Of a DNA stretch of 64,000 bases, positions 1 through 7,978 are shown piece after piece. This DNA comes from Polynucleobacter sp. 73C-SIWE (GTDB lineage: Bacteria; Pseudomonadota; Gammaproteobacteria; Burkholderiales; Burkholderiaceae), in contig NZ_JACVOK010000001.1 of the NCBI RefSeq assembly GCF_018882465.1, positions 992,001 to 1,056,000 of the forward strand, given 5' to 3'. The notes under the pieces were generated by a model. The model was not told the DNA's origin, did no database searches, and saw only the letters and a list, made by a program, of their open reading frames with translations. The stretch's first letter is position 1, and the number at the start of each line of letters is the position of its first letter. A program made the translations under genes and the position numbers.

Positions 1-120
1 AAGCAGGAGAGCATGGTGAGTTTTCAAAGTTGGATCCAATCCGGTGGCGGTATGCCATCATTTCATCCTAGCCCTAAATACTCTCCTGTAATTGATATAG
101 TTCGTATACAGAGGTGGTAA
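1..120 (+). other. Possible 3' end of an upstream gene (open frame to the window edge)
   Basis: Frame 1 is open from the first base to a TAA at 118-120, giving 39 residues with mixed, protein-like composition (it ends in VDI-like hydrophobic and basic residues). I do not recognise a family. An open run of this length is not rare by chance, so it may be noise; only sequence left of the window can decide. Confidence 0.2.
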
Positions 121-187
121 ATTAAAGTATCTGCCAGAAGCTCTCAATTCCAATGAAAATGGTCCTGATCCAATACAAGGAGTCAGC

Positions 188-286
188 TTGAATCAGTGTT
201 CAAAATTGTTGACCTTATGGATCGGTATACTGTTAATTATTACTACATGTGTTTTTTCTATATTAACACCAGACCTAGTGAAGTGA
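188..286 (+). CDS. Possible very small membrane protein (32 aa, TTG start)
   Basis: A TTG at 188 is preceded by AAGGAG at 177-182 (5-nt spacing) and opens 32 codons ending in TGA. The product has one hydrophobic segment at about residues 7-26 with a short charged end, like a single-pass membrane peptide or a gene remnant. No family is recognised. The good ribosome-binding site is the only positive evidence. The rest of 1-364 is AT-rich and shows no recognisable element; it separates whatever lies upstream from the amidohydrolase gene at 365. Confidence 0.25.
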   Translation: MNQCSKLLTLWIGILLIITTCVFSILTPDLVK

Positions 287-364
287 ATCTTTCAATGCTC
301 ATTCGGGTTCTTTTCGGATCATTACCAGTCTCATATCACGCTTAATTTATTTGGATTCTATTTC

Positions 365-2068
365 ATGAAATTTTCATCAAAGATTCTTATTGCAGCACTT
401 GTTACTTATTCCGCAATGACTGTTGCACAAAATAATGCGGACACCATTTTTTATGGTGGATCTATTCTGACCGTAAACGCAAAGAATGATGAGGTAGAAG
501 CACTTGCTATCAAGGATGGAAAAATTGTTGCTACAGGCACTAAGGCTGAAGTAACCAAAGGATGGCAGGCTAGCTCTACTCAGCTTGTGAATTTGCAGGG
601 TAAAACTGCAATGCCGGGTTTAATCGATCCTCACGTTCATATTATTTTGACGGCAGTTGGTGAATACCTGTGGCTAGATCTCTCTAACTTCACTACTAAG
701 TACGATACGGTAGCAAGTTTGAGTAATAAGTTAAAGGCGCACCTAAAGACTTTGCCAAAAGGGCAATGGCTTATGGGTTTTGGGGTTGATCCATCGCGTA
801 CTAATCCATTCATGGCTGAATTAACTGCGGATGTTTTGGACAAGGTTAGTACTGAAGTGCCTATTTTTGTCTTAAATCAATCTGGGCATATTGCATACGT
901 CAATCACAAGGCCTATGAAATTGCGGGCATCACTGATAGCACTCCTAATCCAGCTGGTGGAGGGGTATTTCAGAAGAACGCCCAAGGCAAACTCACAGGT
1001 GTGTTGATTGAAGGCGCCGCTTATGCGCCTTTCATGGAAAAAATGCCCCCTCCAACTGATGCAGATTTGCTCAAAGCAGTTCAAAAAACTGGCAAGATGA
1101 TTGCATCCAAGGGTGTGACTACTACTACCGAAATTACCGTAGGCGCCATGTTAGGTTTGGATAATGAAGTGAAGCTACTTCAAGGTGCGACTGCGAGTAA
1201 AGATTGGCCACTGCGCGTGAGGGGCTACTTATATGGTCCCGCGATTCCAAAAGGCTTTAATGCTATTAAGCCAAATGATGGAAATGATCGCCTGCGTTTT
1301 GTGGGGGTTAAATTTGTATCCGATGGCTCCACTCAAGGCTTAACTGCTGCGTTAAATCAACCCTATACTTATCCAGCTGGCACTAAGAGACTGGGTGATC
1401 TTGACTATAAAGATGAGGATATCTATGGATTGATCAAGCCATTCTTTGATCAAGGTTGGCAACTATCTATTCATGCTAATGGTGATCGTGCTGTTGACCA
1501 AACTCTCAATAACTATGCAAAGCTATTGTTGGGTAATACAAAACCTGAAACTCGCCGTTTGCGCATTGAGCACTTCACTATCAATACACCAGAACAAGTT
1601 AAAAAGGCAGTGCAGTTAGGCATTGTGCCGGGGTTTACTGTTGGTCATGTGGACTACTGGGGTGCAGCGTTTCATAATCACATTGTTGGCCCCGAGCGCG
1701 CTAGTCGGATTGCTCCCGGCGCCTCATTTAAAAAAGAGGGTGCACGTTTTACGTACCATAGCGATTCTCCGATTTCTCCAGTAAGTCCATTACGTTATAT
1801 CTCTGAAGGCGTTGATCGTTTATGGCAAAAGCCACCACGCGAAGTCTTAGGTCCAAATGAGCGCGTGACTGTGGACGATGCTATTCGTGCCGTAACCATT
1901 AATGCCGCTTATCAATTAATGTCTGACGATAAGATTGGTAGCTTGGAGGTGGGTAAGCAGGCTGACTTAGTCATTCTGGATAAAAATCCTCGTAAGACAA
2001 GCCCTGAACAAATTGCCAATATCAAAGTCCGGGAAACCTGGATTGATGGCAAAAAGCAGGCCTGGTGA
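365..2068 (+). CDS. Exported amidohydrolase family 3 protein (YtcJ-like)
   Basis: The 567-residue product begins with a Sec-type signal peptide (about residues 1-21, ending in TVAQ) and continues into a metal-dependent amidohydrolase. The N-terminal beta-sandwich strand is followed by the metal-binding H90-x-H92 motif in a PGLIDPHVH context, later histidines in SIHANGD and RIEHF contexts, and the C-terminal DLVILDKNPR strand typical of this superfamily. Length fits the Amidohydro_3/YtcJ group (about 540-570 aa). Such enzymes hydrolyse amide or related bonds; the substrate cannot be told from sequence. The signal peptide implies periplasmic action, unlike cytosolic YtcJ. It stands alone: the phasin gene starts 93 nt downstream with its own ribosome-binding site. 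Confidence 0.85.
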   Translation: MKFSSKILIAALVTYSAMTVAQNNADTIFYGGSILTVNAKNDEVEALAIKDGKIVATGTKAEVTKGWQASSTQLVNLQGKTAMPGLIDPHVHIILTAVGEYLWLDLSNFTTKYDTVASLSNKLKAHLKTLPKGQWLMGFGVDPSRTNPFMAELTADVLDKVSTEVPIFVLNQSGHIAYVNHKAYEIAGITDSTPNPAGGGVFQKNAQGKLTGVLIEGAAYAPFMEKMPPPTDADLLKAVQKTGKMIASKGVTTTTEITVGAMLGLDNEVKLLQGATASKDWPLRVRGYLYGPAIPKGFNAIKPNDGNDRLRFVGVKFVSDGSTQGLTAALNQPYTYPAGTKRLGDLDYKDEDIYGLIKPFFDQGWQLSIHANGDRAVDQTLNNYAKLLLGNTKPETRRLRIEHFTINTPEQVKKAVQLGIVPGFTVGHVDYWGAAFHNHIVGPERASRIAPGASFKKEGARFTYHSDSPISPVSPLRYISEGVDRLWQKPPREVLGPNERVTVDDAIRAVTINAAYQLMSDDKIGSLEVGKQADLVILDKNPRKTSPEQIANIKVRETWIDGKKQAW

Positions 2069-2161
2069 TAGTAAGCCCTCAGTTTCTACTGGTATTCCTC
2101 TATAGAAAGCTCCTCTAACGAGAGTAGATTGTTATTAGTGATCACTACTTGAGGGGTTTAT

Positions 2162-2710
2162 ATGAGCAAAAATCCATTTGATATGAGCGCCATGCCTGGT
2201 CAGCAAAGGGCTATAGATGCCACTACGGCTGCAGGGCGTGTAGCCACTGAAAGTGCCCAAGCTATTGCAAAAATTAATCAACAGGCTGCCCAAGAATTGG
2301 CTGAGTTGGTTCAGAAAAGAGTCTCTGAGCTCATGCAGACTCAAGACCCTCGCACTGCGTTTGAATATGTTCATGCTGAAGTTTTACAAGATGCTGCTAA
2401 AGAAGTGACTCAGTATCAACATCAGCTCATGCAGATTCTCAAGAGCGGTAATCAAGAATTGGCTGCCATCGCAGAAAATTTGATTCAGGAATCTAAGGCA
2501 GATTTAATTCATTTTGTAAACGATGCAACTAATAATGCACCTATCGGTAGCGAGGCTTATGTATCGGTTTTTAAGACTTCATTCAACAATGCGCTGCAAA
2601 ATTTTGAATTGATTCGCTCTGCAATGAACGATTCATATGCCAACTTTGAGAAGGGTATAGAAAGTATGAGCAAGCTTCCTACGCCTAAGGTGACGCCGAG
2701 CAAGAAGTAA
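2162..2710 (+). CDS. Phasin family protein
   Basis: The 182-residue protein is almost entirely predicted alpha-helix and rich in A, Q, E and K, without signal peptide or membrane segment. The pattern (short N-terminal lead, then long amphipathic helices with ATESAQAIAKINQQ-like repeats) matches phasins, amphipathic proteins that coat polyhydroxyalkanoate granules and control their size and number. A strong ribosome-binding site (GAGG, about 2151-2154) precedes the ATG. No PHA synthase is in the window, so the link to granules rests on family resemblance. The gene is convergent with the deacetylase-like gene, 29 nt between stops. Confidence 0.75.
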   Translation: MSKNPFDMSAMPGQQRAIDATTAAGRVATESAQAIAKINQQAAQELAELVQKRVSELMQTQDPRTAFEYVHAEVLQDAAKEVTQYQHQLMQILKSGNQELAAIAENLIQESKADLIHFVNDATNNAPIGSEAYVSVFKTSFNNALQNFELIRSAMNDSYANFEKGIESMSKLPTPKVTPSKK

Positions 2711-2739
2711 GCAAGGCTCGTTCTTTTAGACTACTTTTG

Positions 2740-3639
2740 CTAGTACTGCTGCTGAAACTGCAGGGCGGTTTTGATGGTTTGGAAATGAATATCAACAGTA
2801 GATTCAATTTCTTTTCCATAGCCGCCTGCCATTGACATGGCTACAGGTAGTTTTCTATCTAAGGCATATTGAAAAACGGTTTCATCTCTTAAGCGCATGC
2901 CATCTTTACTAATCTTTAATCTTCCCAGGCGATCCCCTTCGTGAGGGTCTGCCCCTGCAAGATAAATCAAGCAGTCCGCTTGAAAGCGAGAGCTCAGTTC
3001 GTCAAGGCACTTTTTTAATGAACTTAAGTAGGTTTCATCAGTGCATCCATCGGCTAAGCCTAAATCCAGATCGCTTTGCTCTTTTTTAAAGGGAAAATTA
3101 TTCTCACCGTGAATCGAGAGGGTAAAGACTGAGGAATCGTTTTGCAGAATAGAGGCTGTGCCATTACCTTGATGGACATCCAAATCAATAATGGCGACCT
3201 TTAATTTTGAACTGACTTCTTTTTGTAGGGTGCGCGCCGCAATGGCGGAGTCATTGAAGACGCAAAATCCACTGCCCATGTCGCGATAGGCATGGTGCGT
3301 GCCTCCTGCTAAATTAACTGCAATGCCTTCTGTAAGAGCAGTTTTTGTAGCAGCGACAGTTGCTCCTGCCGAGCGGCGAGAGCGTTCAACCATTTTTTCA
3401 CTCCAAGGGAAACCAATCTCTCTTTGCTCTAGAGGGCTTAGCTTTCCTTCAATGATGTTGATGAGGTAGTTGGGGTCGTGGGCATAGAGAATTTGGGTGT
3501 CGCTAGCCGCTGGTGCTTCAACTAAGTCGATAGCGGTAATGGTATTGACTAGATCTCTTAGGCGAGAATATTTCTCCATCGGGAAGCGGTGTCCTGCTGG
3601 CAGGGGTAATACAAAATGATCTGTATAAAAAGCCTTCAC
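2740..3639 (-). CDS. Histone deacetylase family protein (class II-like zinc hydrolase)
   Basis: This 299-residue protein has the arginase/deacetylase fold signatures: tandem histidines H115-H116 in AGGTHHA, the zinc ligands D154 and H156 in IDLDVHQGNGT, and a third acidic ligand in AGADPHEGD near residue 229. Bacterial members remove acetyl or acyl groups from polyamines, acetoin-related compounds or lysines; the substrate here is not predictable. The size (about 300 aa) fits the small prokaryotic group. Its start overlaps the end of the DUF2237 gene by 4 nt, so the two are probably translationally coupled. No signal peptide, so cytosolic. Confidence 0.85.
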   Translation of the reverse strand: MKAFYTDHFVLPLPAGHRFPMEKYSRLRDLVNTITAIDLVEAPAASDTQILYAHDPNYLINIIEGKLSPLEQREIGFPWSEKMVERSRRSAGATVAATKTALTEGIAVNLAGGTHHAYRDMGSGFCVFNDSAIAARTLQKEVSSKLKVAIIDLDVHQGNGTASILQNDSSVFTLSIHGENNFPFKKEQSDLDLGLADGCTDETYLSSLKKCLDELSSRFQADCLIYLAGADPHEGDRLGRLKISKDGMRLRDETVFQYALDRKLPVAMSMAGGYGKEIESTVDIHFQTIKTALQFQQQY

Positions 3640-4010
3640 ACTTCACTCGCGTACTGCTGCAAGACATCTAAGGAAACAGTTTCTAGAGCATTGATGTGGG
3701 TGCTCTCTAGCTTGATGAGTGGTGCGCATTGTGCATTGGCAGCTTCTACCCAGCGTGAAATACACAGGCACCATTGATCTCCAGCAACCAGTCCTGGAAA
3801 TTGGTACTCTGGCCTTGGTGAAGTTAGATCATTTCCTTTTTCAAGGCTAAATTGTAAAAATTCTGTTGTGACAACAGCGCAAACTAAGTGACTACCCACA
3901 TCGTCTTCATTGGTTTTACAGCAGCCATCTCTAAAGAAGCCTGTTAGTGGATCAAAGGAACAGGGGATTAAAGGCTCTCCAAATACGTTTAAGGCAACTT
4001 CCTTTTGCAT
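3636..4010 (-). CDS. DUF2237 family protein
   Basis: The 124-residue product matches the DUF2237 pattern: NVFGEPL near the N terminus, a G-FRDG-C segment, the GSHLVCA block followed by TTEFL and FS, then a PGL-AGD-WCLC-RW block. Several conserved cysteines (the FRDGCC pair and WCLC) suggest metal or redox chemistry, but no function is established that I can cite. Translation of the downstream deacetylase-like gene begins inside its stop region (4-nt overlap), so the pair is one transcript. Divergent from the DCC gene, with 62 nt between. Confidence 0.75.
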   Translation of the reverse strand: MQKEVALNVFGEPLIPCSFDPLTGFFRDGCCKTNEDDVGSHLVCAVVTTEFLQFSLEKGNDLTSPRPEYQFPGLVAGDQWCLCISRWVEAANAQCAPLIKLESTHINALETVSLDVLQQYASEV

Positions 4011-4072
4011 GACATTCCTAAATAGTGTTGTTGTCAGCCAGTTTATTCAATAAGCCTTAAACTTGCTGAGCC

Positions 4073-4483
4073 ATGAATACACTAGAAAAACTCACCCTCT
4101 TTTACGATGGTGCCTGCCCTTTATGTCAGGCAGAAATTCTATTTTTATCCAGAAGAAATCAAGCTGGTCTGTTGGATTTCGTGGATATCAATTCTGAGCA
4201 TTTTGACTCTGAAAAAATAGGTATTTCTTGTGAACAAGCCTTAGCATCTATGTATGGCCAATACGCCAATGGAGTCTTAATTCAGGGTGTAGCTGTTTTC
4301 CCAGAGGCCTATCGTCGCGCGAATCTTCCATTCTTAGCTTGGATGTTCTCGAGAAAGTTGTTACAACCAATATTGCAAGTGGGCTATCGATTCTTCGCTA
4401 AAAACCGGCATACTATTTCCGGCTTATTCGGTCCGGCAGCCTTAAGTTTAGTTAAAGCTACTTCCTCAAAGAGCACACCTTGA
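4073..4483 (+). CDS. DCC family thiol-disulfide oxidoreductase-like protein (DUF393)
   Basis: The 136-residue protein opens with LTLFYDGACPLCQAEI, where D12 and the C15-x2-C18 pair form the DxxCxxC motif that gives the DCC family its name. The fold is thioredoxin-like and a redox role is presumed; partner proteins are unknown. Residues 85-110 are hydrophobic and basic and may associate with the membrane. The stop overlaps the next gene's TTG start by 4 nt, so it is the first gene of a three-gene run with the chalcone-isomerase-like and DUF3833 genes. Confidence 0.8.
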   Translation: MNTLEKLTLFYDGACPLCQAEILFLSRRNQAGLLDFVDINSEHFDSEKIGISCEQALASMYGQYANGVLIQGVAVFPEAYRRANLPFLAWMFSRKLLQPILQVGYRFFAKNRHTISGLFGPAALSLVKATSSKSTP

Positions 4484-5031
4484 AAATATTGAAGAATCTT
4501 TTCATTTTATGCGGAGCTATTTTTGTCTTAGCTTCTAATAGCTTTGCGCGAGATATTGCTTATATTGACAGCGTATTAAATCCGGCCAAGCTACAGGGTA
4601 GTGGCAGATTAAATTGGTTGGGTTTTCATATTTATGATGCATCTTTTTATCGTGCGGGCATGCCATCTTCCCCGGATTTTGCTCTCAATGTTCGCTACCA
4701 AAAATCATTTAAAGGTAGCTCTATCGCCAGTAGCAGTTCTGATGAGATGAAAAAGATAGGCGTTCCTGATGCCCAGGCAGCGACATGGGCAAGGGAGCTC
4801 ACCAATATTTTGCCCAATATTGAGTCGGGCCAAAGCTTGACGGCAATTTACACTCCAAAACAGGGAACCATTTTTTATCATGATGGCAAGCGGATTGGCC
4901 AGATTACTAGTACAGAATTTTCAAAAGCTTTCTTTGGTATTTGGTTAGATCCTAAAACGAGCGCACCCAAGTTGCGCAATGAATTACTAGGGCAAGGTTG
5001 CCCACCACCACTATTTAATGAGGCTTGCTAA
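4480..5031 (+). CDS. Exported chalcone isomerase-like family protein
   Basis: The 183-residue product has a signal peptide (about residues 1-23, ending NSFA) and a bacterial chalcone-isomerase-like domain: the GSGRLNWLGFHIYDASFYR block, the Y-K-F-GS segment, then GTIFYHDGKRIGQI and the terminal F-GIWLDPKTSAPKLR. Bacterial members of this family are not known to act on flavonoids; a fatty-acid or tetrapyrrole-like ligand is often suggested. Start is TTG at 4480, overlapping the DCC stop by 4 nt, and the stop abuts the GTG of the DUF3833 gene with no gap. This tight coupling argues for one functional unit. Confidence 0.75.
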   Translation: MKILKNLFILCGAIFVLASNSFARDIAYIDSVLNPAKLQGSGRLNWLGFHIYDASFYRAGMPSSPDFALNVRYQKSFKGSSIASSSSDEMKKIGVPDAQAATWARELTNILPNIESGQSLTAIYTPKQGTIFYHDGKRIGQITSTEFSKAFFGIWLDPKTSAPKLRNELLGQGCPPPLFNEAC

Positions 5032-5583
5032 GTGAACCACCATTTTTCTCTGAAGTCTCTCGCCATACTGATCAGTACATTTTTATTGCTTGCTTGTTCG
5101 GGCCCGAATGTGAAGCAATACGCCAATGAGAAGCCCGTATTAGATTTGAGCGAGTATTTTTCTGGAACCATTGATGCGTATGGAATTTTCACTGATCGCA
5201 GTGGTGAAGTGAAGAAGCGCTTTACTGTCTTGATAAAAGCAGATTGGAAAGTGGTTGATGGTAAGAAGGTCGGCACTCTAGATGAGAGTTTTGATTATTC
5301 GGATGGCAGCAAACAAAAACGTATTTGGACTTTGATAGAGCAATCTCCTGGAAAATATATTGGTAGAGCGGATGATGTCGTGGGCGATGCTCAAGGCGAT
5401 CTGGCTGGCAATGCACTTAATTGGACCTATACCCTGGCCTTGCCCGTAGATGGTACGATTTACCACGTGCAATTTAATGACTGGATGTACCTTGTCAGCC
5501 CTAAAGTGATGTTGAATAAGGCCAAAATGAGCAAGTTTGGTATTGAGCTTGGAGAGGTCACCCTGAGCTTTTATAAGCGCTAA
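5032..5583 (+). CDS. DUF3833 family lipoprotein
   Basis: The 183-residue product has a lipoprotein signal peptide with lipobox LLAC (lipidated C22). The mature part carries the DUF3833 hallmarks: L-L-EYFSGTIDAYGIFTDRSGEVKKRF near the N terminus, the W-L-ESFDYSDG-KQ-R-W segment, and the closing NDWMYLVSPKVMLNKAKMSKFGIELGEVTLSFYK. Function is unknown; it is probably anchored in the outer or inner membrane facing the periplasm. It starts with GTG immediately after the chalcone-isomerase-like stop. In other proteobacteria these two families often sit with cyclopropane-fatty-acid synthase-like, DUF1365 and amine-oxidase genes, which are absent here. Confidence 0.75.
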   Translation: MNHHFSLKSLAILISTFLLLACSGPNVKQYANEKPVLDLSEYFSGTIDAYGIFTDRSGEVKKRFTVLIKADWKVVDGKKVGTLDESFDYSDGSKQKRIWTLIEQSPGKYIGRADDVVGDAQGDLAGNALNWTYTLALPVDGTIYHVQFNDWMYLVSPKVMLNKAKMSKFGIELGEVTLSFYKR

Positions 5584-5677
5584 GCAGATACCCTAAATTT
5601 GTGTCACACTTTCTATGAAGTGTCATACAGAGGGGTCATAGAACTCCAGGAAAAACTCAACCCCCGTGGAGAGAATG

Positions 5678-6211
5678 ATGAATATAAAACTAAAGCAAGT
5701 TGCGATCGGTTTATCTGTAGCAGGATTATTTACCCTGGTTGCATGCCAATCAATGGAGCAAGGCACAGGTCAAAAAGCAACAGCAAATTTAGAGTCTAGA
5801 TCTGGATCGAATGCAAAGGGCGAGGTTACCTTTACTTGGCAAGGTAGCAACGTTTTGGTTAACGGTAAATTTTCTGGCTTGAAGCCTAATGCAGAGCAAG
5901 GTTTTCATGTTCATGAAAAAGGTGATTGTTCTGCACCGGATGCAACGAGCGCTGCTGGTCACTTCAATCCAGAGACTAAAGCTCATGGCATGCCCAATAG
6001 TGGCATGAGCCATGCCGGTGATATGCCTAATATTAAGTCTGATGCAAATGGTAATGCTACATACTCAGTAACATTGCATGGCTTTGCAGTGAACACCGGC
6101 CCAACTGGAATTGTGGGTCGCTCAGTTGTAGTGCATCGTGATCCAGATGACTACAAGTCTCAGCCAGCAGGAAATTCAGGGCCACGTATTGCTTGTGGCT
6201 TGATTAAGTAA
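5678..6211 (+). CDS. sodC: Cu/Zn superoxide dismutase, lipoprotein form
   Basis: From the ATG at 5678 the product is 177 residues with a lipoprotein signal (LVAC, C23). All metal ligands of the family are present: H77 and H79 (HVH), bridging H95, H103, H112 and D115 (SHAGD), and H153; the disulfide pair is C84/C173 and the guiding arginine is R170. It converts superoxide to peroxide and oxygen in the periplasm. A GTG at 5666 and an ATG at 5675 are also in frame, but GGAGAG at 5668-5673 is best spaced for 5678. An imperfect inverted repeat lies upstream at 5606-5623. Confidence 0.92.
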   Translation: MNIKLKQVAIGLSVAGLFTLVACQSMEQGTGQKATANLESRSGSNAKGEVTFTWQGSNVLVNGKFSGLKPNAEQGFHVHEKGDCSAPDATSAAGHFNPETKAHGMPNSGMSHAGDMPNIKSDANGNATYSVTLHGFAVNTGPTGIVGRSVVVHRDPDDYKSQPAGNSGPRIACGLIK

Positions 6212-6241
6212 ATCATCATTTAGGGATACGCAGGGGTTTTA

Positions 6242-6676
6242 ATGAGAATAGAAGATGCCGATCCAGCAAGACATGCTGGTATTGAATATCCAATGGAAGT
6301 TGGAGCCCCTGTATTTGCCCCTATCAAGGTAGTTGAAGAAAAAGATAAAGCGGTTAATGTTGCACGCCAAAATGCCAAGCTAGAGTACGAGCGCATCATG
6401 GAGCAGGCAGAGGTCTTGATGAAGCAGGCACGCGCATTGCAGGCAAGGCTCGATGCTACTGAGATGGTTCATAGTGCAAAATTTAGTTTCAATCCCATTC
6501 ATGGAAAAATTTATCACCTGTATTACGACAGCAGAAATGCTGTCAACGTCCTGATTCAGAATGGCCCTAAAGAGTGGAGCTGTGGTATTCCAGATGGCTG
6601 GACCTATTCAATGGCCGTGAAGAAATTGGGCGACAGTACCTGGGCCGTGATTGAGGAAGATGCCCTTACTGTATGA
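6242..6676 (+). CDS. DUF2452 domain-containing protein
   Basis: The 144-residue soluble protein has a helical central part (about residues 35-75, rich in A, Q, E and K, probably a short coiled coil) and a C-terminal half with the FNPIHGKIYHLYYDS and W-CGIPDGWTYSMAVKKLGDSTW blocks typical of DUF2452. No function is known to me. The ATG follows the sodC stop by 30 nt, with GGGG about 5 nt ahead, and the quinone oxidoreductase follows after 34 nt, so the genes may share a transcript. Confidence 0.65.
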   Translation: MRIEDADPARHAGIEYPMEVGAPVFAPIKVVEEKDKAVNVARQNAKLEYERIMEQAEVLMKQARALQARLDATEMVHSAKFSFNPIHGKIYHLYYDSRNAVNVLIQNGPKEWSCGIPDGWTYSMAVKKLGDSTWAVIEEDALTV

Positions 6677-6710
6677 TTTTTGTATTTAACAATAATAAAT
6701 AAGGTGACAC

Positions 6711-7691
6711 GTGACAAAAGCTCGAGTTGTTAGTCTTTCTGAACTAGGTGGTGCTGAGGTAATCAAGGTGATTGATCAAGAGTTGCCTGCTCCAGCAAAA
6801 GGTGAAGTACAAATTCGTCAAACGGCTATTGGCTTTAACTTCATTGATGTGTATCAGCGTTCTGGCTACTATCCGCTTGATCTGCCTACCGGCCTTGGTC
6901 ATGAGGCAGTGGGTGTCGTTGAAGCTTTAGGTGATGGTGTTACTGGTCTTAAAGTGGGCGACCGCGTGATGTATATGAATGCTGGTATCGGTGCATATGC
7001 AAGCGCTCGAAATGTTGCCGCTGATAAGTTAGTACCAGTACCAAGCAATGTATCTGATGAAGTTGCAGCAGCAGTATTTTTTAAAGCAATGACTGCCCAG
7101 TACCTTATTCAGAAAACCTACAAAGTTAAAGCAGGAGACGTTGTCTTAGTTCACGCTGCCGCTGGTGGTGTTGGCCAAATTCTCGCGGGTTGGGCAAAAG
7201 CACTTGGCGCGTTTGTAGTAGGTACAGTTGGTTCGCAAGCAAAGATGGCTGCGGCTAAGGAAGCTGGATGTGATGCAGTAGTGGACTACTCCCAGTCAAA
7301 TTGGGTTGAAGAGGTGTTGAAAGCGACTGGTGGTAAGAAGGCAAACGTGGTTTATGACTCTGTTGCTAAAACAACTTTCATGGGCTCACTAGATTGCGTG
7401 GCTCCTTTTGGAACATTGGCTTTGTTTGGTGCAGCTTCAGGGCCCGCTCCTGAAATTCAGCCAGAGATTTTGAATAAGAAGGGCTGTCTATTTTTAACTA
7501 GACCTTCTGTGTTTCCTCATAATGCTACGCATGCATTATTGCAAGAGAATGCCAAGGCAGTGTTTGATGCAATTGCCAAGGGCTACGTTAAGGTACAAAT
7601 CGGCGCAAAGTTTCCTTTGGAACAAGCTGCAGATGCCCATCGTACTGCTGAAGGCAGAAAGTTCTCTGGCGCTATTGTCATGATTCCTTAG
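6711..7691 (+). CDS. Zinc-independent quinone oxidoreductase (medium-chain dehydrogenase/reductase family)
   Basis: The 326-residue protein matches NADPH:quinone reductases of the QorA type: N-terminal GroES-like domain with FNFIDVYQRSGYYP and GLGHEAVGVVEALG, then a Rossmann domain with VHAAAGGVGQILAGWAK. The catalytic zinc cysteines and structural zinc loop of alcohol dehydrogenases are lacking, as expected for this branch. It reduces quinones in a one-electron NADPH-dependent way in the cytosol. Start is GTG at 6711 with AAGGTGA just upstream. A strong intrinsic terminator follows 23 nt after the stop. Confidence 0.9.
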   Translation: MTKARVVSLSELGGAEVIKVIDQELPAPAKGEVQIRQTAIGFNFIDVYQRSGYYPLDLPTGLGHEAVGVVEALGDGVTGLKVGDRVMYMNAGIGAYASARNVAADKLVPVPSNVSDEVAAAVFFKAMTAQYLIQKTYKVKAGDVVLVHAAAGGVGQILAGWAKALGAFVVGTVGSQAKMAAAKEAGCDAVVDYSQSNWVEEVLKATGGKKANVVYDSVAKTTFMGSLDCVAPFGTLALFGAASGPAPEIQPEILNKKGCLFLTRPSVFPHNATHALLQENAKAVFDAIAKGYVKVQIGAKFPLEQAADAHRTAEGRKFSGAIVMIP

Positions 7692-7714
7692 TATTTCAGT
7701 TTCTTGTGATACAG

Positions 7715-7736
7715 GCCCCGCTTATGCGGGGCTTTT
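7715..7736 (+). terminator. Intrinsic terminator of the quinone oxidoreductase transcript
   Basis: A perfect 7-bp stem GCCCCGC / GCGGGGC (7715-7721 and 7726-7732) with a TTAT loop is followed by TTTT. The 242 nt from here to ccmA contain no gene I can support; a TATAAT at 7856-7861 may be the -10 element of the ccm operon, but no well-spaced -35 box is seen. Confidence 0.9.
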
Positions 7737-7978
7737 CATTATTGCTACTCGAGAAATTTCACTCTATTCAAACTGGGCTTCTTAAGACCCTAAGGGCATC
7801 ATGTCTTTTGACGGATAGGTTGCCGTTCCTTGATTTTATTTGCTCAAGACTCGTCTATAATTCTCTAAGCATCTGAATTAAAAGGAATTATTCCTAAAAA
7901 TCCATTTCTGCTGGTTTGACAGCCCCTCTGGGCTCTTGGACAATGCATGCGGTGGTTTGATTCAAGCCACAACCTCAA

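Noticed and set aside
7840..7861. Full sigma-70 promoter for the ccm operon
   Set aside because: A TATAAT is present at 7856-7861, but candidate -35 boxes (7830-7835 and 7840-7845) have spacings of 20 and 10 nt, so no promoter call was made.
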